Shown piece by piece: positions 6,314 through 14,061 of a DNA stretch of 17,929 bases. The position numbers were made by a program, and so were the translations under genes. The notes under the pieces are model-generated. The model was not told where the DNA came from. It saw only the letters and a list, made by a program, of their open reading frames with translations, and did no database searches. Position 1 is the first letter of the stretch; every line of letters begins with the position of its first letter. This DNA is from JBMZCV01 sp049613665 (GTDB lineage Bacteria; Bacteroidota; Bacteroidia; Chitinophagales; UBA2359): assembly GCA_049613665.1 (NCBI GenBank), contig JBMZCV010000110.1:1-17929 (forward strand), given 5' to 3'.

Positions 6314-8722
6314 TTATTTCAATTTTTCTTTTGCAGGAGCATAATTTTTGCCTGCCGCAATGGTGTAGCATTCTCTTGCTTTTGAGGCATCTCGTGCTTC
6401 CAAGTTTTGTCCTAGTTTATATAAAAGTTTAGGCGAAAAACTATACAGCAAGCTATTTTCACGCAAGTGAGCATAACACTCCCCATTATAATTGCTTGAT
6501 TTGCAAACTTTTTCGGCTTTCTTCACTTTCTTTCTCGAACTTTCGCCAGCCATTTGTGTAATTGCACGGTCGCATTCTGCAATTTTTTTGTTGATAGACG
6601 TTACGTTGCTTGTATATTTTAAGGCTTGTGAATACTTGCTTTTTGCAGTTGAATAGTTGCCTTGACGAAATGCTTGGTCTGCTTCCGACAAAATTTGATT
6701 GTATTGCTTAGTTTGATTTTCTGCTTCCGATATTTTTTCATTAATTTTTGCAATACGTTTTTTAGCATAGTCATCTTTTTCATTCGCATTCAAAGCCAAT
6801 TCGTAATATTTTTTGGCCTCTTCAAAATTGCTGTTTGTATAAGCAAAATCTGCCGACTTGATGTGTTTGTCATACTCCTTACTAGCAACCTTTGCATCGG
6901 CAGCCTCGATTTTTTTCTCCAAATCTGTTTTGTCGCCACCATATTTCATAGCTTCCTTATATTTTGCTTTGGCTTTCGGAAAATTGCCAGCATCAAATGC
7001 TGCTTCTGCTTCAGCAAACAGTTTATCGTAAGGACTCGTTTTTGTAGGCGTTATAACCTTTGTTGGTGGTGGAACGACCTTTGTTGGTATTTTTTTTGTC
7101 GGTGGTGGTTTTACTGTTTTAGGGTCTTCTACTACCGCTGCAATATCTTCTGGCTTTTCGCCATTTGTAGTTGTTGTATCTGGGTCAACTTCCGCAATAT
7201 TATCTGGAGCTTGATTATCAATTTCGTAGCCCAACGAATCGAAGCGTACAGCTCTTACAACAGCTTCTGCCAGCGACATAGTTTGCTGCTCCAAACCAAC
7301 ATTACAAACATTGAGTTGCTTTAATGTGTTTTCGTCTTTTTGGTCAATATATAAGGCTTCATACAATAGCTTTTTTGCCTCCTCATATTCTTGCTTTTGC
7401 AAAAGTGTATCGGCATTTGCTACAAGTTCGTATTTTTGATTTGCCAATTCATTGGTAATAAAATCTACTTTTTGACGAATAGGCCCATTTTGCGGATTAA
7501 TAAGCAAAACAGCTTGGTATTTTTGACGAGCTTTTACCAGTTTTTTGTTGCGAAACAAAGCATCTCCTTCATAAACCAACTGTTGGGTTTTTGCATTCGC
7601 TACTTTTTGACGAAGTGTCGGAAAATCGCTGGTATCTGATATTTCGATAGTCAAAGCTTCTTGGAAAGACGCAATGGCATTCTTGTAATCTCGCTGTGCA
7701 ATGTAGGTATCGCCTTTGCTCACGGCTTCCGAAAACAACTCTTCAGGGCTAGAAGTAGTAAACTTGTAAGCCAAAGCAGAGGCTACTACTAGCATGATAA
7801 ACAAGGCTATCAATATAGCTTTGTTGGACGATATGTTGCTATCTTCGTTGATAACCGCACTTGGCGTTTTTCGTTTTGCGGTGTTGCTTCTGCCTGTATT
7901 GATAGATAAACTGCCAATCTGTATCTTTTTAGGCGTTGTGATTTCGCCTTCTTTTGCCAAAGGCGGTGCATCAGAATAATCTCTAGCTACATTTCCTTCG
8001 CCCACTTGCACAAGATACATCGAAGCATCGCTACGAGAGTTTTGAACGCATAGCTCTTTCATTTTGCTAACAATAGCCTCATTTGTGCTATTTTGTTCGT
8101 CGCCTTGCGATAGCAAATATTTGAGGTTTCGCTCATCAAAAGTTTCTCGCACACCATGTGTTAGCAAAACAAAATAATCGCCTGCTTGTACTTGCTTAAT
8201 GATAGTTGTACTCGCCCAAACAGGGTCTATCCCTGAAATAGCACGAGGTACAGTTGTATTTTTTCCGCCTTCTCTTAGCGTGATAAAATGGTCTTCTGTT
8301 TTATATAATATTTGTTTCCCCCTGATGTGATATGCTCTCGCAATACCAGCCCACGCAAGGGTCACTGTATTATTGGCACTAAAATAAACCAAAGCAATAC
8401 TGCTCAACATGCCTCGTTTTGCAGGATACGATTGTATATGTTGAAACATTTTTCGCTCTGCATATCGCAAAGCCTCATTAACATATAGTTGTCCTACTTT
8501 TTTGTTGAGTGGAGGATTTGTTTCTGTAAAATATTTTTTAAAGGCTGTTCCTACAATTTCGGAGGCTGCAGTTCCCTTTATAGGGCCACCGATGCCATCA
8601 CACACGATAAAAAGTTTGTCGTCTGGAGTGGCTTCGCCAACTTTAGGGTAAATAAAATCTTCATTAGTGTTATTTTTGCCTACTTCACTAAATCCGTAAG
8701 GTGTTTTTAAGCTTATGTTCAT
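6314..8722 (-). CDS. PP2C-like domain, membrane anchor and TPR repeats
   Basis: Encodes 802 residues. Residues 1-242 form a PP2C-type fold with NED (20-22), DGIGG (42-46), TEDH (142-145) and a final SRSDAS (229-234). A single membrane segment lies at about 302-319, so the phosphatase-like domain is probably cytoplasmic and the rest outside the membrane. The second part has two blocks of TPR-like helices (about 325-465 and 560-700), each with A..Y..A...Y-type spacing. They are separated by a Pro/Thr/Lys-rich linker (about 515-560, PPPTKKIPTKV). The C-terminus ends in a Sel1-like stretch (ASKARECYTIAAGKNYAPAKEKL). Two PP2C motifs are altered: the SDG that normally supplies a metal-binding Asp reads THG (188-190), and the GDSR segment reads GIAR (126-129). 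Activity may therefore be lost or changed. It may be a signalling or scaffold protein; the partner is unknown. The start at ATG 8722 fits the domain boundary. Confidence 0.88.
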   Translation of the reverse strand: MNISLKTPYGFSEVGKNNTNEDFIYPKVGEATPDDKLFIVCDGIGGPIKGTAASEIVGTAFKKYFTETNPPLNKKVGQLYVNEALRYAERKMFQHIQSYPAKRGMLSSIALVYFSANNTVTLAWAGIARAYHIRGKQILYKTEDHFITLREGGKNTTVPRAISGIDPVWASTTIIKQVQAGDYFVLLTHGVRETFDERNLKYLLSQGDEQNSTNEAIVSKMKELCVQNSRSDASMYLVQVGEGNVARDYSDAPPLAKEGEITTPKKIQIGSLSINTGRSNTAKRKTPSAVINEDSNISSNKAILIALFIMLVVASALAYKFTTSSPEELFSEAVSKGDTYIAQRDYKNAIASFQEALTIEISDTSDFPTLRQKVANAKTQQLVYEGDALFRNKKLVKARQKYQAVLLINPQNGPIRQKVDFITNELANQKYELVANADTLLQKQEYEEAKKLLYEALYIDQKDENTLKQLNVCNVGLEQQTMSLAEAVVRAVRFDSLGYEIDNQAPDNIAEVDPDTTTTNGEKPEDIAAVVEDPKTVKPPPTKKIPTKVVPPPTKVITPTKTSPYDKLFAEAEAAFDAGNFPKAKAKYKEAMKYGGDKTDLEKKIEAADAKVASKEYDKHIKSADFAYTNSNFEEAKKYYELALNANEKDDYAKKRIAKINEKISEAENQTKQYNQILSEADQAFRQGNYSTAKSKYSQALKYTSNVTSINKKIAECDRAITQMAGESSRKKVKKAEKVCKSSNYNGECYAHLRENSLLYSFSPKLLYKLGQNLEARDASKARECYTIAAGKNYAPAKEKLK

Positions 8723-8784
8723 GCCCTGCTATATATAGATATTGTCGCTTTTAACGTTATATGGTTGATGTAATTGAAATGCTA

Positions 8785-8890
8785 TTAAGTGCCTAAACAA
8801 AAATAATTTGACATCTCTTTGAAACTAATACTTTGGTATTCAATGCGTTAGCAACTAACTGATTGTTTATTAAATAGTGTTTGGCACTTA
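8785..8890 (+). repeat. Family A structured repeat, copy 3
   Basis: A 106-bp diverged copy. It begins TTAAGTGCC, which matches the inverse of the usual right end, and finishes TTGGCACTTA. The right half is well conserved (TTCAATGCGTTAGCAACTAA, then TTTATTAAATAGTG). The terminal hairpin is AGTGT with GCACT. The left third is barely related to the other copies. It lies upstream of the PP2C-TPR gene. Confidence 0.75.
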
Positions 8891-9252
8891 TTCTCTTGAA
8901 AAAATGCTTCAAATTAATCGCTTATTTTACTAAAAAAAACTCGTTTTACCTAACGTATTGTAAAATCATTCTATTTTTTTTTATAAAAATTCTAGCGTAT
9001 ATAGTGTTGTTTTGTTGTCTAACGAATCACTATCGTTAGACATTGTTCAACTCAATTATTTATTTTTTAATACTCTAATAATTGTCACTAAGTTTAGAGT
9101 CTCTCAAATATCAAACACTATGAGTAAAAACATTTGATTTTTTATTCATAGTGCTTAACATAGATAAAATAACAAATTTGATGCTAATTTAAAACTTTAA
9201 GTGTTTGCTTGATATAGACCTTTCAAGCTTTTGTTTTGAAAAAAGGCAAATA

Positions 9253-9294
9253 AAAAAAGCGAAAAATCTGCTTCAGACACTTTTTCGCTTTTTT
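9253..9294 (-). terminator. Terminator displaced from the 3-hydroxyacyl-CoA dehydrogenase gene
   Basis: AAAAAAGCGAAAAA (9253-9266) pairs with 9281-9294. The loop contains its own small stem (TCTG / CAGA). Its A and T tracts allow use in both directions. The nearest gene running toward it is the dehydrogenase ending at 9503. Family B copy 2 sits exactly between the two. Confidence 0.7.
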
Positions 9295-9300
9295 GTTAAT

Positions 9301-9480
9301 CAACAGTTCAAACATTTACACATTTTTTAAGCAAAAGTTTAAACATACTATTTTTTTAGGCTAAGGCGGCCAATATTTGCAAATTTAATGGCCTTTTGAA
9401 CTGAAAAATAGTATGTTTCCCTTGCCAGAAGGTGTTTTTTATTAAACCAAGAATTGTTGTAAAAAATGTCCGAACTATTG
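9301..9480 (+). repeat. Family B MITE-like element, copy 2
   Basis: A 180-bp element with terminal inverted repeats (CAACAGTTCAAACATTT at the left; AAATGTCCGAACTATTG at the right end). A perfect 12-bp inner stem pairs CATACTATTTTT (9344-9355) with 9404-9415, and a GGCC stem lies inside it. TTAAT flanks both sides (9296-9300 and 9481-9485), consistent with a 5-bp target duplication. No open reading frame. It ends 22 bases beyond the stop of the dehydrogenase. Confidence 0.82.
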
Positions 9481-9502
9481 TTAATAAAACTATTTTTAAA
9501 TT

Positions 9503-10393
9503 TTATACGAAACTAGGAGAAACAACAACTTCTCTCGAGCCTGCGGTATATTTATAAAATCCTTCACCAGATTTGCGACCGAGTTTGCCTGCCATCACCA
9601 TATTGACCAATAAAGGGCAAGGTGCATATTTAGTATCGCTCAAACCATCATATAAAACATTCATGATAGATAAACAAACATCTAAACCGATAAAATCTGC
9701 TAATTGAAGCGGCCCCATAGGATGTGCCATACCCAATTTCATAACCGTATCTATTTCGGCAACGCCAGCTACATGTGTATATAGCGTATAGATGGCTTCG
9801 TTTATCATAGGCATCAAAATGCGATTGGCCACAAAGCCTGCATAATCATTAACTTCAACAGGTGTTTTTCCTAGTTGTTTTGAAAGGGCGACAACTGCTT
9901 CAGTCGTTTCGTCAGAGGTAGCATAGCCTCTAATGACTTCGATAAGCTTCATGATAGGCACAGGATTCATAAAGTGCATACCGATAACTTTTTCTGGGCG
10001 TTTGGTAGCCGCAGCAATTTTTGTGATAGAAATAGAAGATGTATTGCTGGCCAAAATAGTATGTGCTCCACAAATTCGGTCTAAATTTTCAAAAATTCGC
10101 AATTTAATATCTACATTTTCGGTTGCTGCTTCTACCACCAAATCAGCCTGTCTGATGTCGTCATTTTCCAACATCGTATAAGTCGCTATGTTTTGTAAGG
10201 TATTTAGTTTTTCGGCATCTGTCAGTTTGCCTTTTCTAATCATTCTGTCTAGGTTTTTGCTTATTGTGGCCAAGCCTTTTTCTAAAGCCGATTCACTCAA
10301 ATCTATGAGACTAACCTTAAAGCCATACATGGCGAAAACGTGAGCAATACCGTTTCCCATAGTTCCTGCACCGATTACGGAAATATTTTTCAT
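9503..10393 (-). CDS. hbd: 3-hydroxybutyryl-CoA dehydrogenase (3-hydroxyacyl-CoA dehydrogenase family)
   Basis: Encodes 296 residues, the usual length for the single-function enzyme. It oxidises 3-hydroxyacyl-CoA to 3-oxoacyl-CoA with NAD(P), or works in reverse, in short-chain fatty acid or butyrate/PHB-type metabolism. The N-terminal Rossmann fold has GAGTMGNGIA (8-17) and an acidic D31 at the end of the second strand, which suggests NAD preference. The expected catalytic-site residues are visible: S119, H140 in GMHFMNP, E152 and N190 in GFVANRILMP. The C-terminal domain has MGPLQLADFIGLD and GRKSGEGFYKY. A TAnnTTTG-type -10 element (TAACTTTG, 10433-10426 on the minus strand) lies about 33 bases upstream of the start, without a clear -33 partner. 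A MITE-like repeat separates the gene from its likely terminator. No other acyl-CoA gene is adjacent. Confidence 0.95.
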   Translation of the reverse strand: MKNISVIGAGTMGNGIAHVFAMYGFKVSLIDLSESALEKGLATISKNLDRMIRKGKLTDAEKLNTLQNIATYTMLENDDIRQADLVVEAATENVDIKLRIFENLDRICGAHTILASNTSSISITKIAAATKRPEKVIGMHFMNPVPIMKLIEVIRGYATSDETTEAVVALSKQLGKTPVEVNDYAGFVANRILMPMINEAIYTLYTHVAGVAEIDTVMKLGMAHPMGPLQLADFIGLDVCLSIMNVLYDGLSDTKYAPCPLLVNMVMAGKLGRKSGEGFYKYTAGSREVVVSPSFV

Positions 10394-10795
10394 TTGATTG
10401 ATTTGTTTTTTAATAAAATAGTTTGCAAAGTTACTAAACTTTATTTAGAAAAGTTATGTTTGTTTTGCATTAAGATAGCCTTAGTCAAATAAGTAACGTT
10501 CAAAAAATAACTTCTTTATTTGCGATTGACATTTTTTTGCCATTACTAAGAGAAATAAAATATTCTTTTGTAGAAACTAACGTATTGAACTTTTGGTATT
10601 AACTTCAAAAAATATTACTTCTGTCTTTTTGTCAAATTATTTACTTTGCATTCTAGCAATTTTGGCTTAAAAAATCACTACTTTTTATTTCAAAAACCCA
10701 CACTTAAACAATTACGATTTTCTTTTTTTTCGCAAAAATAAAAATACTATATTTGTGAAATTAGATTTTAGGCAAAAAAAAACTCAACATCAACA
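10394..10795. other. Intergenic region between divergent genes
   Basis: Holds 402 AT-rich bases between the dehydrogenase (-) and the hydrolase (+). A TAACTTTG element facing the dehydrogenase (10433-10426) and a TATATTTG facing the hydrolase (10748-10755) are plausible -10 sites, but neither has a good -33 box. A decayed family C repeat lies at 10631-10715. Nothing else is seen. Confidence 0.5.
10631..10715 (+). repeat. Family C element, decayed short copy
   Basis: An 85-bp sequence in which the left part (TTATTTAC...AGCAATTTTGGCTTAAAAAAT) and the right part (TTTCAAAAACCCACACTTAAACA...TTAC) match the left and right arms of the full copy at 12848-13009. It lacks the central core. The arms are partly complementary to each other. 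Confidence 0.6.
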
Positions 10796-11755
10796 ATGGC
10801 AATTATACCTTCTAGTTATCAAGCACCAAAATCGTTGTTTAATAAACATATCGAAACCATATATCCATATCTTTTTAGGCGTGTGCGAAACGTGAAATAT
10901 GTGAGAGAACGCATCACAACGCCAGATAATGATTTTTTGGATATTGATTGGCTCAAAAAAGATAACCGTAGGCTAATGATTATTTCACACGGCTTGGAAG
11001 GCAATTCTGATAGCAAGTATATCAAAGGTATGGCACGGGCTTTTTCTGAAAAACATTGGGACGTTTTGGCATGGAATTATCGTGGTTGTAGTGGCGAGCC
11101 AAATCGAAAAGCTTATGCCTATCATGCAGGTGCAACACATGATTTGTCGTTGGTCATTCAACACGCTTTGAAGGTGGGAAAGTATGATAGCGTTTGTTTA
11201 ATAGGTATTAGTTTGGGAGGCAATTTGACCTTAAAATATTTGGGCGAGCAGAGCAATTATGTGAATGAAAAAATAAAAAGTGCTATCGTTTTTTCTACAC
11301 CTTGCGACCTCAAAGAAAGCTCTTTTCATTTGTCGAAAGGCGTAAACCAAATATATGCTCAACGTTTTTTGGCAAGCTTAAAGCAAAAAGTAAAAGACAA
11401 AGCAAAAGTATTGCCTGAGCAGATAGATATTGCATTTTTGAAAGATATAAGAACATTAACAGCTTTTGACAATGTATATACTGCTCCTATTCATGGCTTT
11501 ATAGATGCGTTAGATTATTATACAAAATGTAGTTCTAAACTTTTCATTCCCTATATTACCGTACCAACGCTGATAGTAAATGCTGAAAATGACTCTTTCT
11601 TAACACCTGCTTGCTATCCTATTGCGTTGGCCAGAAATCATGCTTTTGTATATCTCGAAATGCCAAAGCAAGGTGGCCATATTGGTTTTTATACTAAGAG
11701 TAAAATATATTGGTCAGAAAAAAGGGCTTTGGATTTTGCAGAACTGCATTTGTAA
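10796..11755 (+). CDS. YheT-family alpha/beta hydrolase
   Basis: Encodes 319 residues, normal for the YheT/AB-hydrolase (UPF0017-like) family, whose substrates are mostly unknown esters or acyl-lipids. Visible elements in order are the oxyanion segment HGLEGNSDS (65 onward), the family hallmark NYRGCSGEPNR (94 onward), the nucleophile elbow GISLGGN with S139, the acid in NAENDSF (D266) and the histidine in GGHIGF (H295). The triad is therefore complete. There is no signal peptide. The start at ATG 10796 puts the conserved N-terminus (PPKSLFNKHIETIYP-like) in place. It stands alone and is convergent with the transketolase genes, sharing a bidirectional terminator with them (11795-11832). Confidence 0.93.
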   Translation: MAIIPSSYQAPKSLFNKHIETIYPYLFRRVRNVKYVRERITTPDNDFLDIDWLKKDNRRLMIISHGLEGNSDSKYIKGMARAFSEKHWDVLAWNYRGCSGEPNRKAYAYHAGATHDLSLVIQHALKVGKYDSVCLIGISLGGNLTLKYLGEQSNYVNEKIKSAIVFSTPCDLKESSFHLSKGVNQIYAQRFLASLKQKVKDKAKVLPEQIDIAFLKDIRTLTAFDNVYTAPIHGFIDALDYYTKCSSKLFIPYITVPTLIVNAENDSFLTPACYPIALARNHAFVYLEMPKQGGHIGFYTKSKIYWSEKRALDFAELHL

Positions 11756-11794
11756 ATTGAAGTCAATGTTTAAAAAAAATTTGTCAAAACCCAA

Positions 11795-11832
11795 AAAACG
11801 GACACATTTTGAGTATAAAATGTGTCCGTTTT
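11795..11832. terminator. Bidirectional terminator between convergent genes
   Basis: AAAACGGACACATTTT (11795-11810) pairs perfectly with 11817-11832 around a 6-nt loop, with A and T tracts at the ends. It lies between the hydrolase stop (11755, plus) and the transketolase C-half stop (11865, minus) and can serve both. Confidence 0.88.
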
Positions 11833-11864
11833 GCATATTTTTCACTGTATTTGTCAGTCCAAAA

Positions 11865-12824
11865 CTAAGCTTTTCTTTGCATTACTTTTTCGGCTGCCTC
11901 CACAATATTTGGCGTATCTAAACCATATTTTGCCATGAGTGCATCGGAAGTTCCGCTTTCGCCAAAGCTATCATTTACTGCCACCATTTCGAGCGGAGCA
12001 AGATAATTTCGTCCTAAAGTTTGAGCTACACTATCGCCCAAACCACCATTCATTTGATGCTCTTCTGCCGTTACGACACAGCCTGTTTTGCGAACAGAGT
12101 CTAAAATGGCTTGTTCGTCTAATGGCTTAATGGTGTGCATATTTATCACTTCTACACTAAACCCTTTTTCGGTCAAAATGCGAGCAGCTTCAATGCTTTT
12201 CCAGACCAAATGACCACAAGCAATAATTGTTACATCTGTTCCAGTAGCTAAAATTTGAGCTTTTCCTACTTGAAAATCTTGGTCTTCGGTAGTAAAAATC
12301 GGCACTTTCGGACGACCAAAACGCAAATAAACAGGAGATTCGATAGCTGCAATAGCTTTTGTAGCGACTTTTGTTTGCATATAATCGCAAGGCACAATGA
12401 CTGTCATGTTGGGCAACATTTTCATCATACCGATGTCTTCCAAAATTTGGTGAGTAGCACCATCTTCGCCCAAAGTAAGTCCAGCATGAGAAGCACAGAT
12501 TTTCACATTTTTGTGCGAATAAGCGACCGATTGTCTGATTTGGTCATAGACACGTCCTGTCGAAAAGTTGGCAAAAGTACCTGTATATGGAATTTTGCCA
12601 CCAATTGTTAAGCCAGCCGCAATGCCAATCATATTCGCTTCTGCTACGCCCACATTGTAGAAGCGAGTAGGAAATTGGTCTTTAAATTTGTTCATTTTTA
12701 GCGAGCCTGTCAAGTCGGCACAAAGGGCTACAACTTGTTCATTTTCGAGGCCAATTTCATATAAGCCATCTCCAAAGCCACTACGAGTATCACTTTTTCC
12801 TAATACTTTATAGGTGTCAAGCAT
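11865..12824 (-). CDS. Transketolase, C-terminal subunit
   Basis: Encodes 319 residues covering the pyrimidine-binding and C-terminal domains of a two-gene transketolase. With the N-terminal subunit (13102-13944) it moves two-carbon ketol groups between sugar phosphates in the pentose phosphate pathway. FYNVGVAEANMIG contains E62, the glutamate that activates thiamine diphosphate. GLTLGEDGATHQ and YLRFGRPKVPIF belong to the central region. The C-terminal domain has VINMHTIKPLD and TAEEHQMNGGLGDSVA. The relative DXS/PDH-beta types were considered, but the adjacent N-half and the motifs favour transketolase. Usually the two halves are nearly contiguous. Here 277 bases with a terminator-like hairpin and a family C repeat separate them, so this gene may depend on read-through or on a promoter inside the repeat. 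Confidence 0.94.
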   Translation of the reverse strand: MLDTYKVLGKSDTRSGFGDGLYEIGLENEQVVALCADLTGSLKMNKFKDQFPTRFYNVGVAEANMIGIAAGLTIGGKIPYTGTFANFSTGRVYDQIRQSVAYSHKNVKICASHAGLTLGEDGATHQILEDIGMMKMLPNMTVIVPCDYMQTKVATKAIAAIESPVYLRFGRPKVPIFTTEDQDFQVGKAQILATGTDVTIIACGHLVWKSIEAARILTEKGFSVEVINMHTIKPLDEQAILDSVRKTGCVVTAEEHQMNGGLGDSVAQTLGRNYLAPLEMVAVNDSFGESGTSDALMAKYGLDTPNIVEAAEKVMQRKA

Positions 12825-12847
12825 GATATTTTTTTGTTTTATTTTTT

Positions 12848-13009
12848 GTAACTATTTACGTTATGGCAATTTTGGCTAAAAAATACCTATTTCCATTTAT
12901 GCGACAGCTTTTTTTCACTCAAGAGCGATGCTATTCAGTTCAAAAACAGCTTTGCCTAAAAGAAAATAGTTTCATTTTTTATCTCAAAAGCCCATACCTA
13001 AACAGTGAC
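12848..13009 (+). repeat. Family C element, full copy between transketolase genes
   Basis: A 162-bp element with long imperfect inverted ends: GTAACTATTTACGTTATGGC... (12848-12884) is complementary to 12974-13009 (ending ACCTAAACAGTGAC), about 36 bp with few mismatches. The centre (about 12929-12970: CTATTCAGTTCAAAA ... GCCTAAAAGAAAATAGT) closely resembles the core of family B in the orientation of copy 1. No reading frame. Partial relatives occur at 10631-10715 and 5475-5555. Confidence 0.72.
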
Positions 13010-13031
13010 GATTTTTTTTAATGAAAAAGCT

Positions 13032-13079
13032 AAGAAATGATATATTTTATGATTTATAAATAGTTGCGAATCATTTCTT
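13032..13079 (-). terminator. Terminator-like hairpin after the transketolase N-half
   Basis: AAGAAATGAT (13032-13041) pairs with ATCATTTCTT (13070-13079) with a long AT-rich loop of 28 bases. On the minus strand it is followed by AGCTTTTTC. It lies 23 bases beyond the stop of the N-half gene. The long loop makes it a weak terminator candidate. Confidence 0.4.
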
Positions 13080-13101
13080 TAAAAAAAAAGAGAAAAGTCG
13101 T

Positions 13102-13944
13102 TTAATAATCACCTAAAGTTTCAGGCAATTGCGACAACGCATTAGCGGTTTGCTCATCATTAGGAGCTTTTCCGTGCCAATGATGTGTGCCTTCCATAAA
13201 ATCAACGCCTCTTCCCATGCTCGTTTTCATTAAAATAACGATAGGTTTTCCTTTTCCTGTCAAGCTTTTTGCTTTCGCCAATACTTCCAATAGCTCGCCA
13301 ATATTGTGTCCATCGGCGTGCAATACTTCCCAACCAAAAGCTGCCCATTTTGCTGGCAAATCGCCCAAAGACATGACATCATCATTTGAGCCATCAATTT
13401 GTTGGCCGTTCCAATCGACAGTAGCAATAAGGTTATCGACTTTGTGGTGAGCCGCAAACATCATGGCTTCCCAAATTTGCCCTTCTTGCAACTCGCCATC
13501 GCCGTGCAATACATAGACAAGATTTTCGTCATTGTTGAGTTTTTTTGCCAGTGCAGCACCTACTGCTACTGACAATCCTTGCCCTAATGAGCCGCTTGCT
13601 ACTCTAATGCCTGGCAAGCCTTCTTCGGTAGCAGGATGCCCTTGTAATCTTGTGTTAAGTTGTCGGAAAGTAGCCATTTCAGGTATAGGAAAGTAGCCCG
13701 AGCGAGCCAAAACGCTATAAAAAAGTGGCGAAATATGTCCGTTAGACAAGAAGAAAATATCTTCGTTTGTAGCGTCCATATTGAAAGCAGGGTCATGTTT
13801 CATGACGCTAAAATATAGACAAGTCAAAAAGTCAGCACAACCTAGTGAGCCTCCTGGATGTCCAGAAGCAGCACTATTTGTCATACGAATAATATCTCTT
13901 CGTACTTGCGATGCTATTTGTTCTAGTTCTTTAATGGTTCGCAT
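13102..13944 (-). CDS. Transketolase, N-terminal subunit
   Basis: Encodes 280 residues corresponding to the thiamine-diphosphate-binding domain of transketolase, the usual length for the separate N-subunit. It carries GHPGGSLG (28-35), SNGH (67-70), ASGSLGQGLS (116-125) and the ThDP/Mg motif HGDGELQEG (147-155) with the distal N178 in VDWNGQ. The catalytic Glu is supplied by the partner encoded downstream. A TATCTTTG element (13994-13987 on the minus strand) with a TTTG 15 bases upstream provides a likely promoter; the start at ATG 13944 lies about 35 bases beyond the predicted transcript start. It is upstream of the C-half and could be the first gene of a two-gene operon, despite the repeat between them. 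Confidence 0.95.
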   Translation of the reverse strand: MRTIKELEQIASQVRRDIIRMTNSAASGHPGGSLGCADFLTCLYFSVMKHDPAFNMDATNEDIFFLSNGHISPLFYSVLARSGYFPIPEMATFRQLNTRLQGHPATEEGLPGIRVASGSLGQGLSVAVGAALAKKLNNDENLVYVLHGDGELQEGQIWEAMMFAAHHKVDNLIATVDWNGQQIDGSNDDVMSLGDLPAKWAAFGWEVLHADGHNIGELLEVLAKAKSLTGKGKPIVILMKTSMGRGVDFMEGTHHWHGKAPNDEQTANALSQLPETLGDY

Positions 13945-13986
13945 GAAGCCAAATTATATTAAGAATGAATAAATGAAGAAAACGCC

Positions 13987-14013
13987 CAAAGATACATGAT
14001 TTTTTTGAGCAAA
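13987..14013 (-). promoter_or_regulatory. Likely promoter of the transketolase N-half
   Basis: On the minus strand TTTG (14013-14010), 15 bases, then TATCTTTG (13994-13987). The -7 box fits the Bacteroidetes TAnnTTTG consensus exactly. The spacer is shorter than the usual 17-23, so the -33 box is uncertain. Confidence 0.45.
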
Positions 14014-14061
14014 AAGGAATAATGTGAGTAATAATTTGGCAAGAGACTTTTTGGCAGCACT

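Larger units (their letters stand above)
8723..9300. other. Intergenic region with family A copy and stem-loops
   Basis: No gene is supported between 8723 and 9502. Besides the family A copy, a terminator and a family B element, annotated separately, there are three stem-loops. They are TGTCTAACGA / TCGTTAGACA (9016-9025 and 9033-9042), ACTCTAA / TTAGAGT (9072-9078 and 9094-9100), and a 15-bp stem starting CACTATGA (9116-9130 with 9139-9153). None resembles a tRNA or a known RNA family that I recognise. Confidence 0.5.

Noticed and set aside
6662..7324. 220-codon plus-strand frame inside the PP2C-TPR gene
   Set aside because: It is antisense to the TPR region, rich in Cys, Phe and Ile as expected for a shadow of Lys/Glu/Ala-rich coding sequence.
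5063..8722. STAS protein and PP2C protein as a classic partner-switching operon
   Set aside because: No anti-sigma kinase or sigma factor is present, a Fur gene with its own promoter lies between, and the PP2C motifs are altered.
11622..11921. 99-codon plus-strand frame over the hydrolase end
   Set aside because: It overlaps two confident genes and runs through their shared terminator.
12190..12390. 66-codon minus-strand frame within the transketolase C-half
   Set aside because: It is a shadow in another frame of a clearly intact gene.
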